A DNA stretch of 23,420 nucleotides from a virus, in IMG/VR virus record IMGVR_UViG_3300009184_000227, positions 1 to 23,420 of that record. One strand, 5' to 3'. The position numbers and the translations under genes are program-made. The notes below the pieces were generated by a model. That model saw only the letters and a list, made by a program, of their open reading frames with translations, ran no database searches and was not told the DNA's origin. Positions 7,554 to 15,175 of this stretch are shown piece by piece (the first letter of the stretch is position 1; every line of letters begins with the position of its first letter).

Positions 7554-8143
7554 TGTTTTTGATGAGTTTAATACCAACTGAAGCATTACTATGGGCAATT
7601 CATGGTATTGTATTGTTTGGTATTGTAGTATTCATTAGTAGTTACTTTGCAGGACCATACAAGATATTAGTAACACCTTTTGCATTAGTAATTATTCTAT
7701 TTGGTGTATTCTATGAAGGCAATTATTATGGTACAAAAGATTATCGTGCCAGAATTGCAGAGATAGAAACCAGAGTAGAAGAAGTTAAAGTAGAATCTGA
7801 AAAAGTTAATACTGTTATTCAGACTAAATATGTTGATAAAATTAAAATTGTGAAAGAGAAGGCAGAAGAAAATGTTAAGATCATTGAAAAGATTGTTACT
7901 CAGTATGACAATAAGTGTGAGTTGTCTAATGCTGCAATCGTGCTCCACGACAGTGCCAGTCAAAATACCATTTCCCCAAGTACCGGAAGCGTTGTTGAAG
8001 GAACCTCCAAAGTTAAAATTAGTGATGTCCTACGAACTGTCACAGACAACTACGCAACCTACTATCAAACCAGAGAACAAGTGATTGGTTGGCAGCAATG
8101 GTATAAAGAACAAAAGAAACTATATGAGGATAAATTGAAATGA
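7553..8143 (+). CDS. Inner-membrane spanin subunit (Rz-like)
   Basis: This 196-residue protein has two hydrophobic helices (about residues 9-31 and 37-55), then a long charged coiled coil (about 60-115, EIETRVEEVKVESEKVN onward). A C-terminal periplasmic-type domain contains AAIVLHDSAS and ISDVLRTVTDNY, a pattern seen in Rz proteins of proteobacterial phages. I-spanins anchor in the inner membrane and pair across the periplasm with an outer-membrane lipoprotein to fuse the two membranes at the end of lysis. The partner is encoded within this gene at 7872-8084 in the +1 frame. Two membrane helices instead of the single one of lambda Rz are unusual. The stop overlaps the next ATG. Confidence 0.75.
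   Translation: MFLMSLIPTEALLWAIHGIVLFGIVVFISSYFAGPYKILVTPFALVIILFGVFYEGNYYGTKDYRARIAEIETRVEEVKVESEKVNTVIQTKYVDKIKIVKEKAEENVKIIEKIVTQYDNKCELSNAAIVLHDSASQNTISPSTGSVVEGTSKVKISDVLRTVTDNYATYYQTREQVIGWQQWYKEQKKLYEDKLK
7872..8084 (+). CDS. Outer-membrane spanin lipoprotein (Rz1-like), nested in the Rz-like gene
   Basis: This 70-residue lipoprotein is encoded wholly inside the i-spanin gene in the +1 frame, the same arrangement as lambda Rz/Rz1. It has a basic N-terminus (MLRSLKRLLL), a hydrophobic core and a lipobox LQSC with the lipidated Cys at 24. The mature part is about 47 residues, short and proline-rich (VKIPFPQVPEALLKEPP, then TTQPTIKPENK), as in o-spanins. AGAAGG lies about 9 bases upstream of the ATG. 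It would sit in the outer membrane and bind the C-terminus of the Rz-like protein. The overlap segment (about 7925-8060) is visibly richer in G and C, consistent with dual coding. Confidence 0.78.
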   Translation: MLRSLKRLLLSMTISVSCLMLQSCSTTVPVKIPFPQVPEALLKEPPKLKLVMSYELSQTTTQPTIKPENK

Positions 8144-8565
8144 AAAACCTATTATGTGTGTTATTATTCCTATCTGGTCTACCTTTAGTATACTTATCTG
8201 GTTGTTCATCTATTGATAGATTCATGATTGCACAATATGATCCAGGTGAATATAATTTAATCAATAAAGTAAGATCAACTGCAGAATTAGCACAACCATA
8301 CTGTAATGATAGTGCCACAATCAAAGTTATATCAGAAAATCTAAACGATATGGCACATGAATTAAAGAATTACAGTCAGTATCTACCAAGAAACGAACAA
8401 ACATTTAAACCTGTAGATTTACTTCATGTGCTTACTACAGATTTACAGAAACGATATAGCACATCAAAAGAAATTAATAAAACATATTGTGAGTTAAAAT
8501 TAAAATCTATAGCATCATCCGCAGAAGAAATTCAGAAAGTAATTGCTAAGAGGCCACGATCATGA
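8140..8565 (+). CDS. Phage lipoprotein of unknown function in the lysis cassette
   Basis: This 141-residue protein has a type II signal peptide: basic MKN, hydrophobic residues 4-18, then the lipobox LSGC with Cys22. The mature part is hydrophilic and helical, with two further cysteines (AQPYCND and KTYCELK) that could form a disulfide in the periplasm. No known domain is recognised. It overlaps the spanin gene by 4 bases (ATGA) and the next gene likewise, so it is co-translated with lysis proteins. A role in envelope disruption or superinfection exclusion is possible, and the sequence does not decide between them. Confidence 0.7.
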   Translation: MKNLLCVLLFLSGLPLVYLSGCSSIDRFMIAQYDPGEYNLINKVRSTAELAQPYCNDSATIKVISENLNDMAHELKNYSQYLPRNEQTFKPVDLLHVLTTDLQKRYSTSKEINKTYCELKLKSIASSAEEIQKVIAKRPRS

Positions 8566-8768
8566 GTTTACAAGCACTAGCACAACAAGCATCAGATATT
8601 AAAGAAGCATACTCTGCAGGTACTATCTCTGCAGATGAATTTAAAGAGTTAATTGAAAGTATGAATGTTATGCAATCAATAGAAGATCAAACTGCATATC
8701 TAGATGAAAACATTATGTATAGAGAAATACTGGTAAATATTATTAACATTGCAAAGGCAGTTGCCTAG
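8562..8768 (+). CDS. Small conserved helical protein, unknown
   Basis: This 68-residue soluble protein has a heptad-like N-terminal half (LQALAQQASDIKEAYSAGTI) and a DEFKELIESM motif reminiscent of short SHOCT-like oligomerisation helices. That resemblance is weak. It lies between the lipoprotein (4-base overlap) and the endolysin (8-base gap) and has GAGG about 9 bases upstream. It has no membrane segment or export signal. Function unknown; small helical proteins in lysis cassettes are sometimes regulators, but nothing here shows it. Confidence 0.6.
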   Translation: MSLQALAQQASDIKEAYSAGTISADEFKELIESMNVMQSIEDQTAYLDENIMYREILVNIINIAKAVA

Positions 8769-8776
8769 GAGATTAT

Positions 8777-9403
8777 ATGAGTGAATTTACATTTGATTTT
8801 ACAGCACAAAAACTGGGACAATGTATTCCTGGTAATCAATATGTTGACCATTGGTTTGATGCATTGAACATTCTATTACCTGATTATGAGATTAACACAC
8901 CTAAACGTGCCGCAGCATTTATTGCACAGTGCGCCCATGAGAGTGGTAACTTTAGAGCATTAAAAGAGAATCTAAACTATACTGCATCATCACTATCAAG
9001 AGTATGGCCGAGATTGTTTCCACCTGATATCGCAGCACAATACGCACATAATCAACCGAAGATTGCTAATCGTGCTTATGGTAGTCGTATGGGTAATGGT
9101 GATGAAGCATCTGGTGATGGTTGGAAGTATTGTGGTCGTGGACTAATTCAATTAACAGGTAAGAATAACTATCAGGCATTCGCAGATAGTTTAGAGATGT
9201 CGGTTGATGATGTGCCAGAGTATCTTGGAACATTTGAAGGTGCTGCACAATCTGCATGTTGGTTCTGGGAAACAAACAATCTAAACACCTTTGCTGATAA
9301 GGGTGATATCTTAACAATGACTAAACGTATCAATGGTGGTACATTAGGTTTAGCAGATAGACAAAAACATTACGATCATGCACTTCACGTATTTGGAGGG
9401 TAA
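8777..9403 (+). CDS. Endolysin, glycoside hydrolase family 19 (chitinase-like lysozyme)
   Basis: This 208-residue single-domain enzyme is expected to cleave the glycan strands of host peptidoglycan at lysis. The GH19 signature is clear: AFIAQCAHESGNF with Glu55, then LKENLNY with Glu64, the likely catalytic pair. WKYCGRGLIQLTGKNNY follows near 115-131, then QSACWFWETN and a substrate-cleft segment, RINGGTLGLADR. Length and motifs agree with phage GH19 endolysins. There is no signal peptide, so release through the holin at 9722 is expected. The ribosome site is TAGGAG just before the ATG. Spanins lie upstream and the holin downstream, giving a complete Gram-negative lysis set. Confidence 0.92.
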   Translation: MSEFTFDFTAQKLGQCIPGNQYVDHWFDALNILLPDYEINTPKRAAAFIAQCAHESGNFRALKENLNYTASSLSRVWPRLFPPDIAAQYAHNQPKIANRAYGSRMGNGDEASGDGWKYCGRGLIQLTGKNNYQAFADSLEMSVDDVPEYLGTFEGAAQSACWFWETNNLNTFADKGDILTMTKRINGGTLGLADRQKHYDHALHVFGG

Positions 9404-9404
9404 C

Positions 9405-9710
9405 ATGAAAAAGATATTGTTAGTTATTACATTATTGGTATCAAGTAATGTATTAGCACAACATCATCACGGTCATCACGGCGGATACTACAGAGAACCT
9501 AATCGCAGTTCATGGGTAGCACCATTGTTACTTGGTGCAACTGCAGGATATATTATGTCACGACCAACTGTGATATATAATCAACCTCCAATGATATATA
9601 ATCCACCACCTGTTACATATGTTCAACCAGGTGCACCAATAGGTTATCATTACGAACAAATTTTAGATGCAAATTGTAATTGTTATAGAACAGTTTTAGT
9701 AAGTAATTAA
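9405..9710 (+). CDS. Small exported His/Tyr/Pro-rich protein
   Basis: This 101-residue protein starts at the ATG at 9405, preceded by GGAGGG at 9395-9400. An upstream in-frame start would lie inside the endolysin gene and lacks a ribosome site. Residues 1-18 form a Sec signal peptide (MKKILLVITLLVSSNVLA) with cleavage after VLA. The mature protein begins QHHHGHHGGYY, a likely metal-binding segment. A short hydrophobic glycine-zipper-like stretch follows (LLLGATAGYIMS), then Pro/Tyr repeats (VIYNQPP, MIYNPPP) and a CNC motif near the end. It resembles small bacterial periplasmic YXWGXW/glycine-zipper proteins in style, without a firm match. Its role in lysis is unknown. Confidence 0.7.
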   Translation: MKKILLVITLLVSSNVLAQHHHGHHGGYYREPNRSSWVAPLLLGATAGYIMSRPTVIYNQPPMIYNPPPVTYVQPGAPIGYHYEQILDANCNCYRTVLVSN

Positions 9711-9721
9711 AGGAAAATAAT

Positions 9722-10156
9722 ATGACTGATATCGTAGAGAAAAAAGAAGAAGATTGGATGCAAAAGAAGTGGCGTCCCATGATGGCATTTATGTATATGT
9801 TTTGTTGTCTGTGTGACTTTGCATTGTTTCCAATAATGTTTACTATCGTTCAATTCTGGGAAGTTCAAGTTGCTAATGATGCATTTAGACAATGGGTACC
9901 AATTACACTGCAAGGTGGTGGATTGTTTCATGTTGCAATGGGTGCAGTATTAGGTGTATCTGCTTATGGTAGAACACAAGAGAAGGTTGCTGGTGCAGCA
10001 GTAAATCCACCGCCAGTTACACCAGTTGTAACACCTACTCCAACACCAGTTCCAACATATACACCCGCACCTGCAGTTGTTCCAACATCAGCACCAGTAT
10101 CATATTCATCAACAGGTAAACTTGCACCTGCGCCTGCCGCAGAACCACCACTATAA
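9722..10156 (+). CDS. Holin (3TM/GTA-holin-like) with Pro/Thr-rich tail
   Basis: This 144-residue membrane protein would permeabilise the inner membrane so the GH19 endolysin can reach its substrate. Conserved holin-family features are WRPMMAFMYMFCCLCDF leading into a first hydrophobic helix (about 18-45), then QWVPITLQGGGLFHVAMGAV forming the second (about 60-82), then GRTQEK. The last 50 residues are a low-complexity Pro/Thr/Val/Ala tail, an extension I do not associate with the core family. AAAGGA precedes the start. It follows the endolysin and an exported protein, in a normal lysis-cassette position. Confidence 0.82.
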   Translation: MTDIVEKKEEDWMQKKWRPMMAFMYMFCCLCDFALFPIMFTIVQFWEVQVANDAFRQWVPITLQGGGLFHVAMGAVLGVSAYGRTQEKVAGAAVNPPPVTPVVTPTPTPVPTYTPAPAVVPTSAPVSYSSTGKLAPAPAAEPPL

Positions 10157-10164
10157 GGACTATC

Positions 10165-10374
10165 ATGAAAAACATAATTGCCACACTTTTGCTGTTATTC
10201 GTGTATAATGTTAATGCTGCAGAAGTAAAAGAAGTATGCCATGATCGTATGGGTAAAGATGGTAAACCCGTTGTAGATAAGAAAACTGGTAAGACTGCAC
10301 AAGACTGCAAGAAAATAAAAGTGCATAAAAAGTTAGAAGGCACTAAAGTACCAGAGAAGGCACCTAAGAAATAA
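10165..10374 (+). CDS. Small exported lysine-rich protein
   Basis: This 69-residue protein has a signal peptide, MKNIIATLLLLFVYNVNAA, with probable cleavage after NAA or VNA. The mature part of about 50 residues is very basic (KKIKVHKKLEGTKVPEKAPKK) and contains two cysteines (EVCHDR and DCKKIK) that could form one disulfide in the periplasm. TAAGGA lies 5 bases before the ATG. It sits between the holin and a coiled-coil membrane protein. No family is recognised. Cationic exported peptides in lysis cassettes could bind the envelope, but this is conjecture. Confidence 0.6.
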   Translation: MKNIIATLLLLFVYNVNAAEVKEVCHDRMGKDGKPVVDKKTGKTAQDCKKIKVHKKLEGTKVPEKAPKK

Positions 10375-10375
10375 A

Positions 10376-10615
10376 ATGGAAATGATAGACACTCAATCAA
10401 GGATAGCCGTGTTGGAAAATAAAGTTCAATTTGTTGTTGATGAATTAAAAGAGATTAGAGCAGAACAAAAAGAACAACACCGGTGTTTAATGGAAAAGTT
10501 TGATTCTGTCTCAGATAGAATTTCTATCCTTGAGAAGTGGCGTTTCATGATATTTGGTGGTGCAGTTGTTATTGGTTACATATTGGCACATATAAAACTA
10601 GATAAGTTATTTTAG
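10376..10615 (+). CDS. Coiled-coil protein with C-terminal membrane anchor (XhlA-like)
   Basis: This 79-residue protein has an N-terminal coiled coil (about 6-54: RIAVLENKVQFVVDELKEIR, then RISILEKW) and one C-terminal transmembrane helix, FMIFGGAVVIGYILAHI. The arrangement is that of XhlA/haemolysin-type small phage lysis-accessory proteins. The match is structural and not based on a conserved motif. It begins two bases after the previous stop and ends the lysis operon. An 11-bp inverted repeat covers its last codons and the sequence just beyond. Confidence 0.6.
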   Translation: MEMIDTQSRIAVLENKVQFVVDELKEIRAEQKEQHRCLMEKFDSVSDRISILEKWRFMIFGGAVVIGYILAHIKLDKLF

Positions 10616-10632
10616 GTAATGATCTAGTTTTA
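10593..10632 (+). terminator. 11-bp inverted repeat at the end of the lysis operon, possible terminator
   Basis: TAAAACTAGAT (10593-10603) is perfectly complementary to ATCTAGTTTTA (10622-10632), with an 18-base loop that includes the stop codon of the preceding gene. The stem is AT-rich and the downstream CATTGTCTTATT is only moderately T-rich. It could be a weak terminator or a 3'-end stabilising hairpin separating the lysis operon from the promoter immediately downstream. Confidence 0.4.
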
Positions 10633-10634
10633 CA

Positions 10635-10663
10635 TTGTCTTATTGAGTAGTTTGTGTTATAAT
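10635..10663 (+). promoter_or_regulatory. Sigma70-type promoter upstream of the primase operon
   Basis: TTGTCT (10635-10640), a 17-base spacer and a perfect TATAAT (10658-10663) with an extended -10 TGT just before it. The predicted start lies near 10670, giving a leader of about 15 bases before the primase ATG. It is the only clear promoter before a run of nine closely spaced genes ending with phoH. It does not share the spacer sequence of the repeated early promoters after 19900. Confidence 0.65.
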
Positions 10664-10684
10664 GTTTCTTTATTATGGTGAATC

Positions 10685-11716
10685 ATGTCATTATCTATTG
10701 ATCTTAAGTATACTCTTCTATTAACCCCAAGATTTGAAAAGTTTCAGCGCAAGCAAGATTATCTCTTTGCTTGCCGTTGTCCTTTGTGTGGGGATTCTAA
10801 AAAGAATCTCAGCAAAATGCGGGGTTATATCTACCGTAAAGTAAACAATCTATTCTATCGCTGTCACAATTGTGGGCAGAGTATGAGTATTGGCAATCTT
10901 ATTAAAACATTAGATGGTAGTCTATTCAAAGAATATCTAATGGAACGATACAAATCTGGTGAAGTATTTAAGGATAATAAAGTAAAGATTGCAATAGAAA
11001 TGCCATCTTTTAAGTTTGGTAAATTGAATACTAATATACAATATGAAAATGCAGAAAGATGTGATAAACTATCAAAAGAACATTTTTGTATTAAGTATTG
11101 TGAATCACGTAAGATGACCAAAGATATTCTCAGTATGTTGTATTATACTGATAATTATAAGAAGTTCTGTGATGAAATATTTCCAAACCATGGAAAAGAG
11201 ATAACTGCAGATAAACGACTAGTGATACCATTCTATGATGAAAACAATAGTTTAGTTGCGATATCTGGTCGTGCATTAGAAAATGCCAGTGAGAAGTTAA
11301 GATACGTTACAATACGCACAAATGAAAGTAATGAGAAACTAGTCTATGGTATGGATAGAATTGATTTAAAACAACCAGTGTATATCGTAGAAGGACCAAT
11401 TGATTCTTTGTTTCTAAATAACTGCCTTGCATCAGGTGATTCTAATCTTGCATTGACAGCAAAAAATATTAAAGCAGAAAAAATAATTTTGATTTATGAC
11501 AATGAACCACGTAATAAAGAAGTAATGAAGTTAATGCAAAATGCAATCAAGTTAGGTCATAATGTAGTAATTTGGCCTGATACAATCAAAGGAAAAGATA
11601 TTAATGAGATGGTTATGAATGGAATGTCACAAAGTGACTTACAGGATATTATAAGTAGTAATACATTTGAGGGACTCAGAGCACAGACTAAGTTTACATT
11701 TTGGAAGAAAGTATAG
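10685..11716 (+). CDS. DNA primase (T4 gp61-like, zinc ribbon plus Toprim)
   Basis: This 343-residue primase synthesises RNA primers for lagging-strand replication, acting with the replicative helicase. The N-terminal zinc ribbon uses Cys32, Cys35, Cys60 and Cys63 (CRCPLCGDS and YRCHNCGQ), with conserved MRGYIYR between the pairs. The Toprim catalytic core is seen as VYIVEGPIDSLF (near 230-242, the invariant Glu) and ILIYDNEPRNKE (near 266-278, the Asp-x-Glu-type metal site). Length is as expected for gp61 homologues. The start follows a TGGTGAATC leader with a modest ribosome site, just downstream of a strong promoter. ThyX follows after three bases. Confidence 0.88.
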   Translation: MSLSIDLKYTLLLTPRFEKFQRKQDYLFACRCPLCGDSKKNLSKMRGYIYRKVNNLFYRCHNCGQSMSIGNLIKTLDGSLFKEYLMERYKSGEVFKDNKVKIAIEMPSFKFGKLNTNIQYENAERCDKLSKEHFCIKYCESRKMTKDILSMLYYTDNYKKFCDEIFPNHGKEITADKRLVIPFYDENNSLVAISGRALENASEKLRYVTIRTNESNEKLVYGMDRIDLKQPVYIVEGPIDSLFLNNCLASGDSNLALTAKNIKAEKIILIYDNEPRNKEVMKLMQNAIKLGHNVVIWPDTIKGKDINEMVMNGMSQSDLQDIISSNTFEGLRAQTKFTFWKKV

Positions 11717-11719
11717 ATT

Positions 11720-12370
11720 ATGCAAGTAAAGTTAATTAATTATAGTAAGTTTCATGGATATGCTGGTGATATAGAAACACAAGTGGCGCACTGTGCAAGA
11801 GTATCTAATCCCGATAATCAAATCAATATGATGAATTCTCAAAAGTTAATTCGTTATTTGATTAAAAACAATCATTGGTCACCCTTTGAGATGGTCAATA
11901 TTTGTTTAGAGATATCAACAACAAGAGATATTGCACGACAGATTTTAAGACACCGTAGTTTTAGTTTTCAAGAGTTTAGTCAACGATATGCTAATGCAAC
12001 AATATTAGGTGTTGAATACAAAGAAGCAAGACTACAAGATACAAAGAATCGTCAAAATAGTATTGAAACTGATAATGAAGAATTAGAGAATCAATGGCGT
12101 ATGCATCAAGTAGTAGTATCTAATCATGCAATGAATGCTTATCAATGGGCAATAGATAATGGTATTGCGAAAGAACAAGCAAGAGCAGTAATGCCAGAAG
12201 GTATGACCATGTCTAAGTTATACATGAATGGCACAGTGAGAAGTTGGATACATTATATACAATTACGAAGTGGCAACGGTACACAAAAAGAACACAGAGA
12301 AGTTGCAATAGAATGTGCAAATATAATTGAACCAATTTTTCCTATGATAAAAGAATTTATAGAACAATAA
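11720..12370 (+). CDS. thyX: Flavin-dependent thymidylate synthase ThyX
   Basis: This 216-residue enzyme makes dTMP from dUMP using FAD, NADPH and methylene-tetrahydrofolate. The ThyX signature RHR-x7-S-x-R is complete: Arg77, His78, Arg79, then Ser87 and Arg89 (RHRSFSFQEFSQR). Further family features are HWSPFEM (about 52-58), QARAVMPEGMT and a C-terminal RSWIHYIQLR. Length is normal for the family. The gene sits between primase and nrdA, consistent with dNTP supply for phage DNA. Phages commonly use ThyX or Td at this position in T4-like genomes. Confidence 0.95.
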   Translation: MQVKLINYSKFHGYAGDIETQVAHCARVSNPDNQINMMNSQKLIRYLIKNNHWSPFEMVNICLEISTTRDIARQILRHRSFSFQEFSQRYANATILGVEYKEARLQDTKNRQNSIETDNEELENQWRMHQVVVSNHAMNAYQWAIDNGIAKEQARAVMPEGMTMSKLYMNGTVRSWIHYIQLRSGNGTQKEHREVAIECANIIEPIFPMIKEFIEQ

Positions 12371-12384
12371 AAATGGAGTATGAA

Positions 12385-14181
12385 ATGTCGGAGATAGTAA
12401 TAGATTACAGTAGAGATAGTTTGTTTGATGAGTTGGGTTTGAAAAGACTAAAAGAAAGTTACATGAAAGATGACGAAGTTTCACCACAAGAGAGATTTGC
12501 TTATGTATCAAAAATGTTCGCAACTGATTCAGATCATGGTCAACGTCTTTATGATTATTCCAGTAAGCATTGGTTGTCATATTCTACTCCTATTCTTTCT
12601 TTTGGGAGGAGTAGGCGTGGGTTGCCTATTTCTTGTTTTCTACCTTATCTGCATGATAGTGCAGAAGGTCTGGTCGATTGCTTATCGGAGGTTAACTGGT
12701 TATCAATGTTAGGTGGTGGTGTAGGTATTGGTCTAGGTATTCGTAGTTCAGATGATAAATCAGTAGGCATCATGCCACATCTAAAAACATATGATGCAAG
12801 TTGTTTAGCATATCGTCAAGGCAGAACACGCAGAGGTAGTTATGCTGCATACTTAGATATATCACATCCAGATATTCTATTGTTTCTTGATATGAGAAAA
12901 CCTACTGGTGATCAAAATCTTCGTGCATTGAATCTACATCATGGTGTTAATGTAACAGATGACTTCATGCGATTAGTTGAACGGTCAATGTATGATCTAC
13001 AGGCAGATGATTCATGGGAACTAAAAGATCCTAATTCAGGTGTTGTTCGTGAAGTTGTATCTGCAAGAGAGTTATGGCAAAAACTATTAGAGAATAGAAT
13101 GTTGACTGGTGAACCATATGTTCATTACATTGATACAAGTAATGCTAAGATGCCAGAGTTTCAAAAGAAATTAGGATTAAAGATTCAACAAAGCAATTTG
13201 TGTAGTGAGATTATTCTACCGACTAATAAAGATAGAACAGCAGTATGTTGTTTATCTTCACTTAACTTGGAGTATTATGATGATTGGAAAGATGACAAAT
13301 TATTTCTTAGAGACACCGCAGAGATGCTCGATAATGTTCTTCAGTATTTCATTGATAATGCTCCTGACAGCATATCAAGGGCACGATATTCTGCTATGCG
13401 TGAACGGTCTATTGGTGTTGGGGCTCTCGGTTTTCATGCGTATCTACAAAAGAACCTAATTGCATTTGAAAGTGCATCTGCTAAATCTGCTAACATTAGA
13501 ATGTTCAAACATATAAGGAGTAAACTAGATGAAGCCAATAAAGAGTTGGGGCAACTTAGAGGAGAAGCTCCAGATGCTGTTGGCAGTGGTTTGCGTTTCT
13601 CCCATCTTATGGCTATTGCACCAAATGCTTCCAGTTCTATCATTATGGGAAACACTAGTCCTTCTATTGAGCCTTATCGTGCTAATGCTTATCGCCAAGA
13701 TACATTATCTGGATCGTCATTAGCAAAGAACAAATGGTTAGATAGATTCATTCAAACTAAATTAGCAAATGATTCTGGTTTAGTTAACCAAAATGATTAT
13801 AATGATATCTGGTCTAGTATTATTGCTAATGATGGTTCAGTTCAACACCTAGATATTTTAGATGCATATCAAAAAGATGTATTCAAAACATCAATGGAAA
13901 TAGATCAACGATGGGTAATTGAACATGCTGCAGATAGACAATTGTATATTGACCAATCACAATCATTAAATCTATTCTTTAGACCAGATGCAAATATCAA
14001 ATACATACATGCTTGTCATTTCTTAGCATGGAAACGTGGACTGAAAACACTATACTATTGCCGTAGTGAAAAGATTGGTAAGGCAGATAAGATATCAAAA
14101 CGAATTGAGCGAAACATAATTAAAGAATTAGACATGACTGCCATTGCTCAGGGTAACGAGTGTCTAGCTTGCGAAGGATAA
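12385..14181 (+). CDS. nrdA: Ribonucleotide reductase class Ia large subunit NrdA
   Basis: This 598-residue catalytic subunit reduces ribonucleoside diphosphates to deoxy forms, with the radical supplied by NrdB (15404-16399). Active-site residues are visible: Cys84 in ISCF and Cys289 (or 288) as the redox pair, and Asn271-x-Cys273-x-Glu275 (NLCSE) for thiyl-radical chemistry. A mobile C-terminal CLAC pair (Cys593, Cys596) allows re-reduction. The protein is much shorter than cellular NrdA (about 760) and begins almost directly with the catalytic barrel, so the N-terminal ATP-cone that mediates overall dATP inhibition is absent. I chose the ATG at 12385 because GGAG (12375-12378) lies 6 bases upstream; an ATG at 12373 overlaps that site. 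Confidence 0.95.
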   Translation: MSEIVIDYSRDSLFDELGLKRLKESYMKDDEVSPQERFAYVSKMFATDSDHGQRLYDYSSKHWLSYSTPILSFGRSRRGLPISCFLPYLHDSAEGLVDCLSEVNWLSMLGGGVGIGLGIRSSDDKSVGIMPHLKTYDASCLAYRQGRTRRGSYAAYLDISHPDILLFLDMRKPTGDQNLRALNLHHGVNVTDDFMRLVERSMYDLQADDSWELKDPNSGVVREVVSARELWQKLLENRMLTGEPYVHYIDTSNAKMPEFQKKLGLKIQQSNLCSEIILPTNKDRTAVCCLSSLNLEYYDDWKDDKLFLRDTAEMLDNVLQYFIDNAPDSISRARYSAMRERSIGVGALGFHAYLQKNLIAFESASAKSANIRMFKHIRSKLDEANKELGQLRGEAPDAVGSGLRFSHLMAIAPNASSSIIMGNTSPSIEPYRANAYRQDTLSGSSLAKNKWLDRFIQTKLANDSGLVNQNDYNDIWSSIIANDGSVQHLDILDAYQKDVFKTSMEIDQRWVIEHAADRQLYIDQSQSLNLFFRPDANIKYIHACHFLAWKRGLKTLYYCRSEKIGKADKISKRIERNIIKELDMTAIAQGNECLACEG

Positions 14182-14185
14182 AAAA

Positions 14186-15175
14186 ATGAAAACATTACTT
14201 ACAGTTCTATTATTAGTATCAAACATTGCATATGCTCAAGTAACAGGTGCAGGTGCTACATTCCCTGCACCATTGTATGCCAAGTGGGCAGAAGCATATA
14301 ACAAAGCAACAAATATGCAAATCAATTATCAAAGTGTAGGTTCGGGTGCAGGTCTTAAACAGATTGAAGCAAAGACAGTTGCATTTGGTGCAAGTGATAT
14401 GCCATTGACAGATGATAAGTTAAAAGAGATTGGGTTGTTTCAATTTCCTACAGTAATTGGTGGTGTTGTTCCTGTTATTAATGTTAAAGGTATTGAAGCA
14501 GGTCAGTTACGATTGACTGGTACTATCATTGCTGACATCTATCTAGCAAAGATTACTAAATGGGATGATCCTGCAATCAAAGCACTGAACCCTAAGTTAC
14601 CATTGCCAAGTGAAGAGATTAATATTGTTCGTAGGGCAGATGGTAGTGGTACAACATTCATCTGGACAAACTATCTAAGTAAAGTTAATAAAGAGTTTAA
14701 AGATGCAATTGGTGAAGGCACGGCAGTTAATTGGAAAAAAGGTGCTGGTGGTAAAGGTAACGAAGGTGTATCAGCAATGGTTAAGCAATTACCTAATTCT
14801 ATTGGTTATGTTGAGTATGCTTATGTTAAACAAACTAAAATGAATTGGGTTCAAGTTCAAAATGCTGCAGGCACATGGGTTACACCAGATGAAGATGCAT
14901 TCCGTGCTGCCGCTGCTAATGCAGAGTGGAACAAAACATACTATCAAATCTTAACTAATCAATCTGGTAAAGGTGCATGGCCTATCAGTGGTGCTACATT
15001 CATATTAGTTCATGTTAAACCAACCAACCCCGTTCAAGTTAAAGATGCATTGAAGTTCTTTGATTGGGCATTTACTAGTGGTGATAAGTTAGCAGATGAA
15101 TTAGATTATGTTGCATTGCCTATCAATGTAAAGAATAAGATTCGTGAAGATTGGAAGAAACTAGGACTAATGTAA
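14186..15175 (+). CDS. pstS: Phosphate ABC transporter substrate-binding protein PstS (auxiliary metabolic gene)
   Basis: This 329-residue periplasmic protein would capture phosphate for the host Pst transporter, increasing phosphate supply for phage DNA. A Sec signal peptide covers residues 1-18 (ending AYA). Phosphate-binding-loop motifs are GAGATFPAPLYAKW (22-35), YQSVGSGAG (near 50), FGASDMPL (near 69) and RRADGSGTTFIW (near 150), all with the Ser/Thr/Asp residues that ligate phosphate. Length is typical. The sequence resembles betaproteobacterial PstS in my judgement. AAGGAT lies 5 bases before the ATG. The gene is inserted between nrdA and nrdB. I see no Pho box upstream, so expression probably follows the operon. 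Confidence 0.93.
   Translation: MKTLLTVLLLVSNIAYAQVTGAGATFPAPLYAKWAEAYNKATNMQINYQSVGSGAGLKQIEAKTVAFGASDMPLTDDKLKEIGLFQFPTVIGGVVPVINVKGIEAGQLRLTGTIIADIYLAKITKWDDPAIKALNPKLPLPSEEINIVRRADGSGTTFIWTNYLSKVNKEFKDAIGEGTAVNWKKGAGGKGNEGVSAMVKQLPNSIGYVEYAYVKQTKMNWVQVQNAAGTWVTPDEDAFRAAAANAEWNKTYYQILTNQSGKGAWPISGATFILVHVKPTNPVQVKDALKFFDWAFTSGDKLADELDYVALPINVKNKIREDWKKLGLM

Noticed and set aside
9066-9317. Minus-strand ORF opposite the endolysin, and other minus-strand ORFs throughout
   Set aside because: All lie opposite convincing + strand genes, lack ribosome sites and have His/Tyr/Leu-rich, low-complexity products typical of antisense frames in AT-rich DNA.
12470-12712. Plus-strand ORF of 80 codons inside nrdA with hydrophobic segments
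   Set aside because: No ribosome site, and nrdA catalytic motifs continue unbroken in the main frame. Unlike the frames at 2421 and 7872, it has no independent protein signature.
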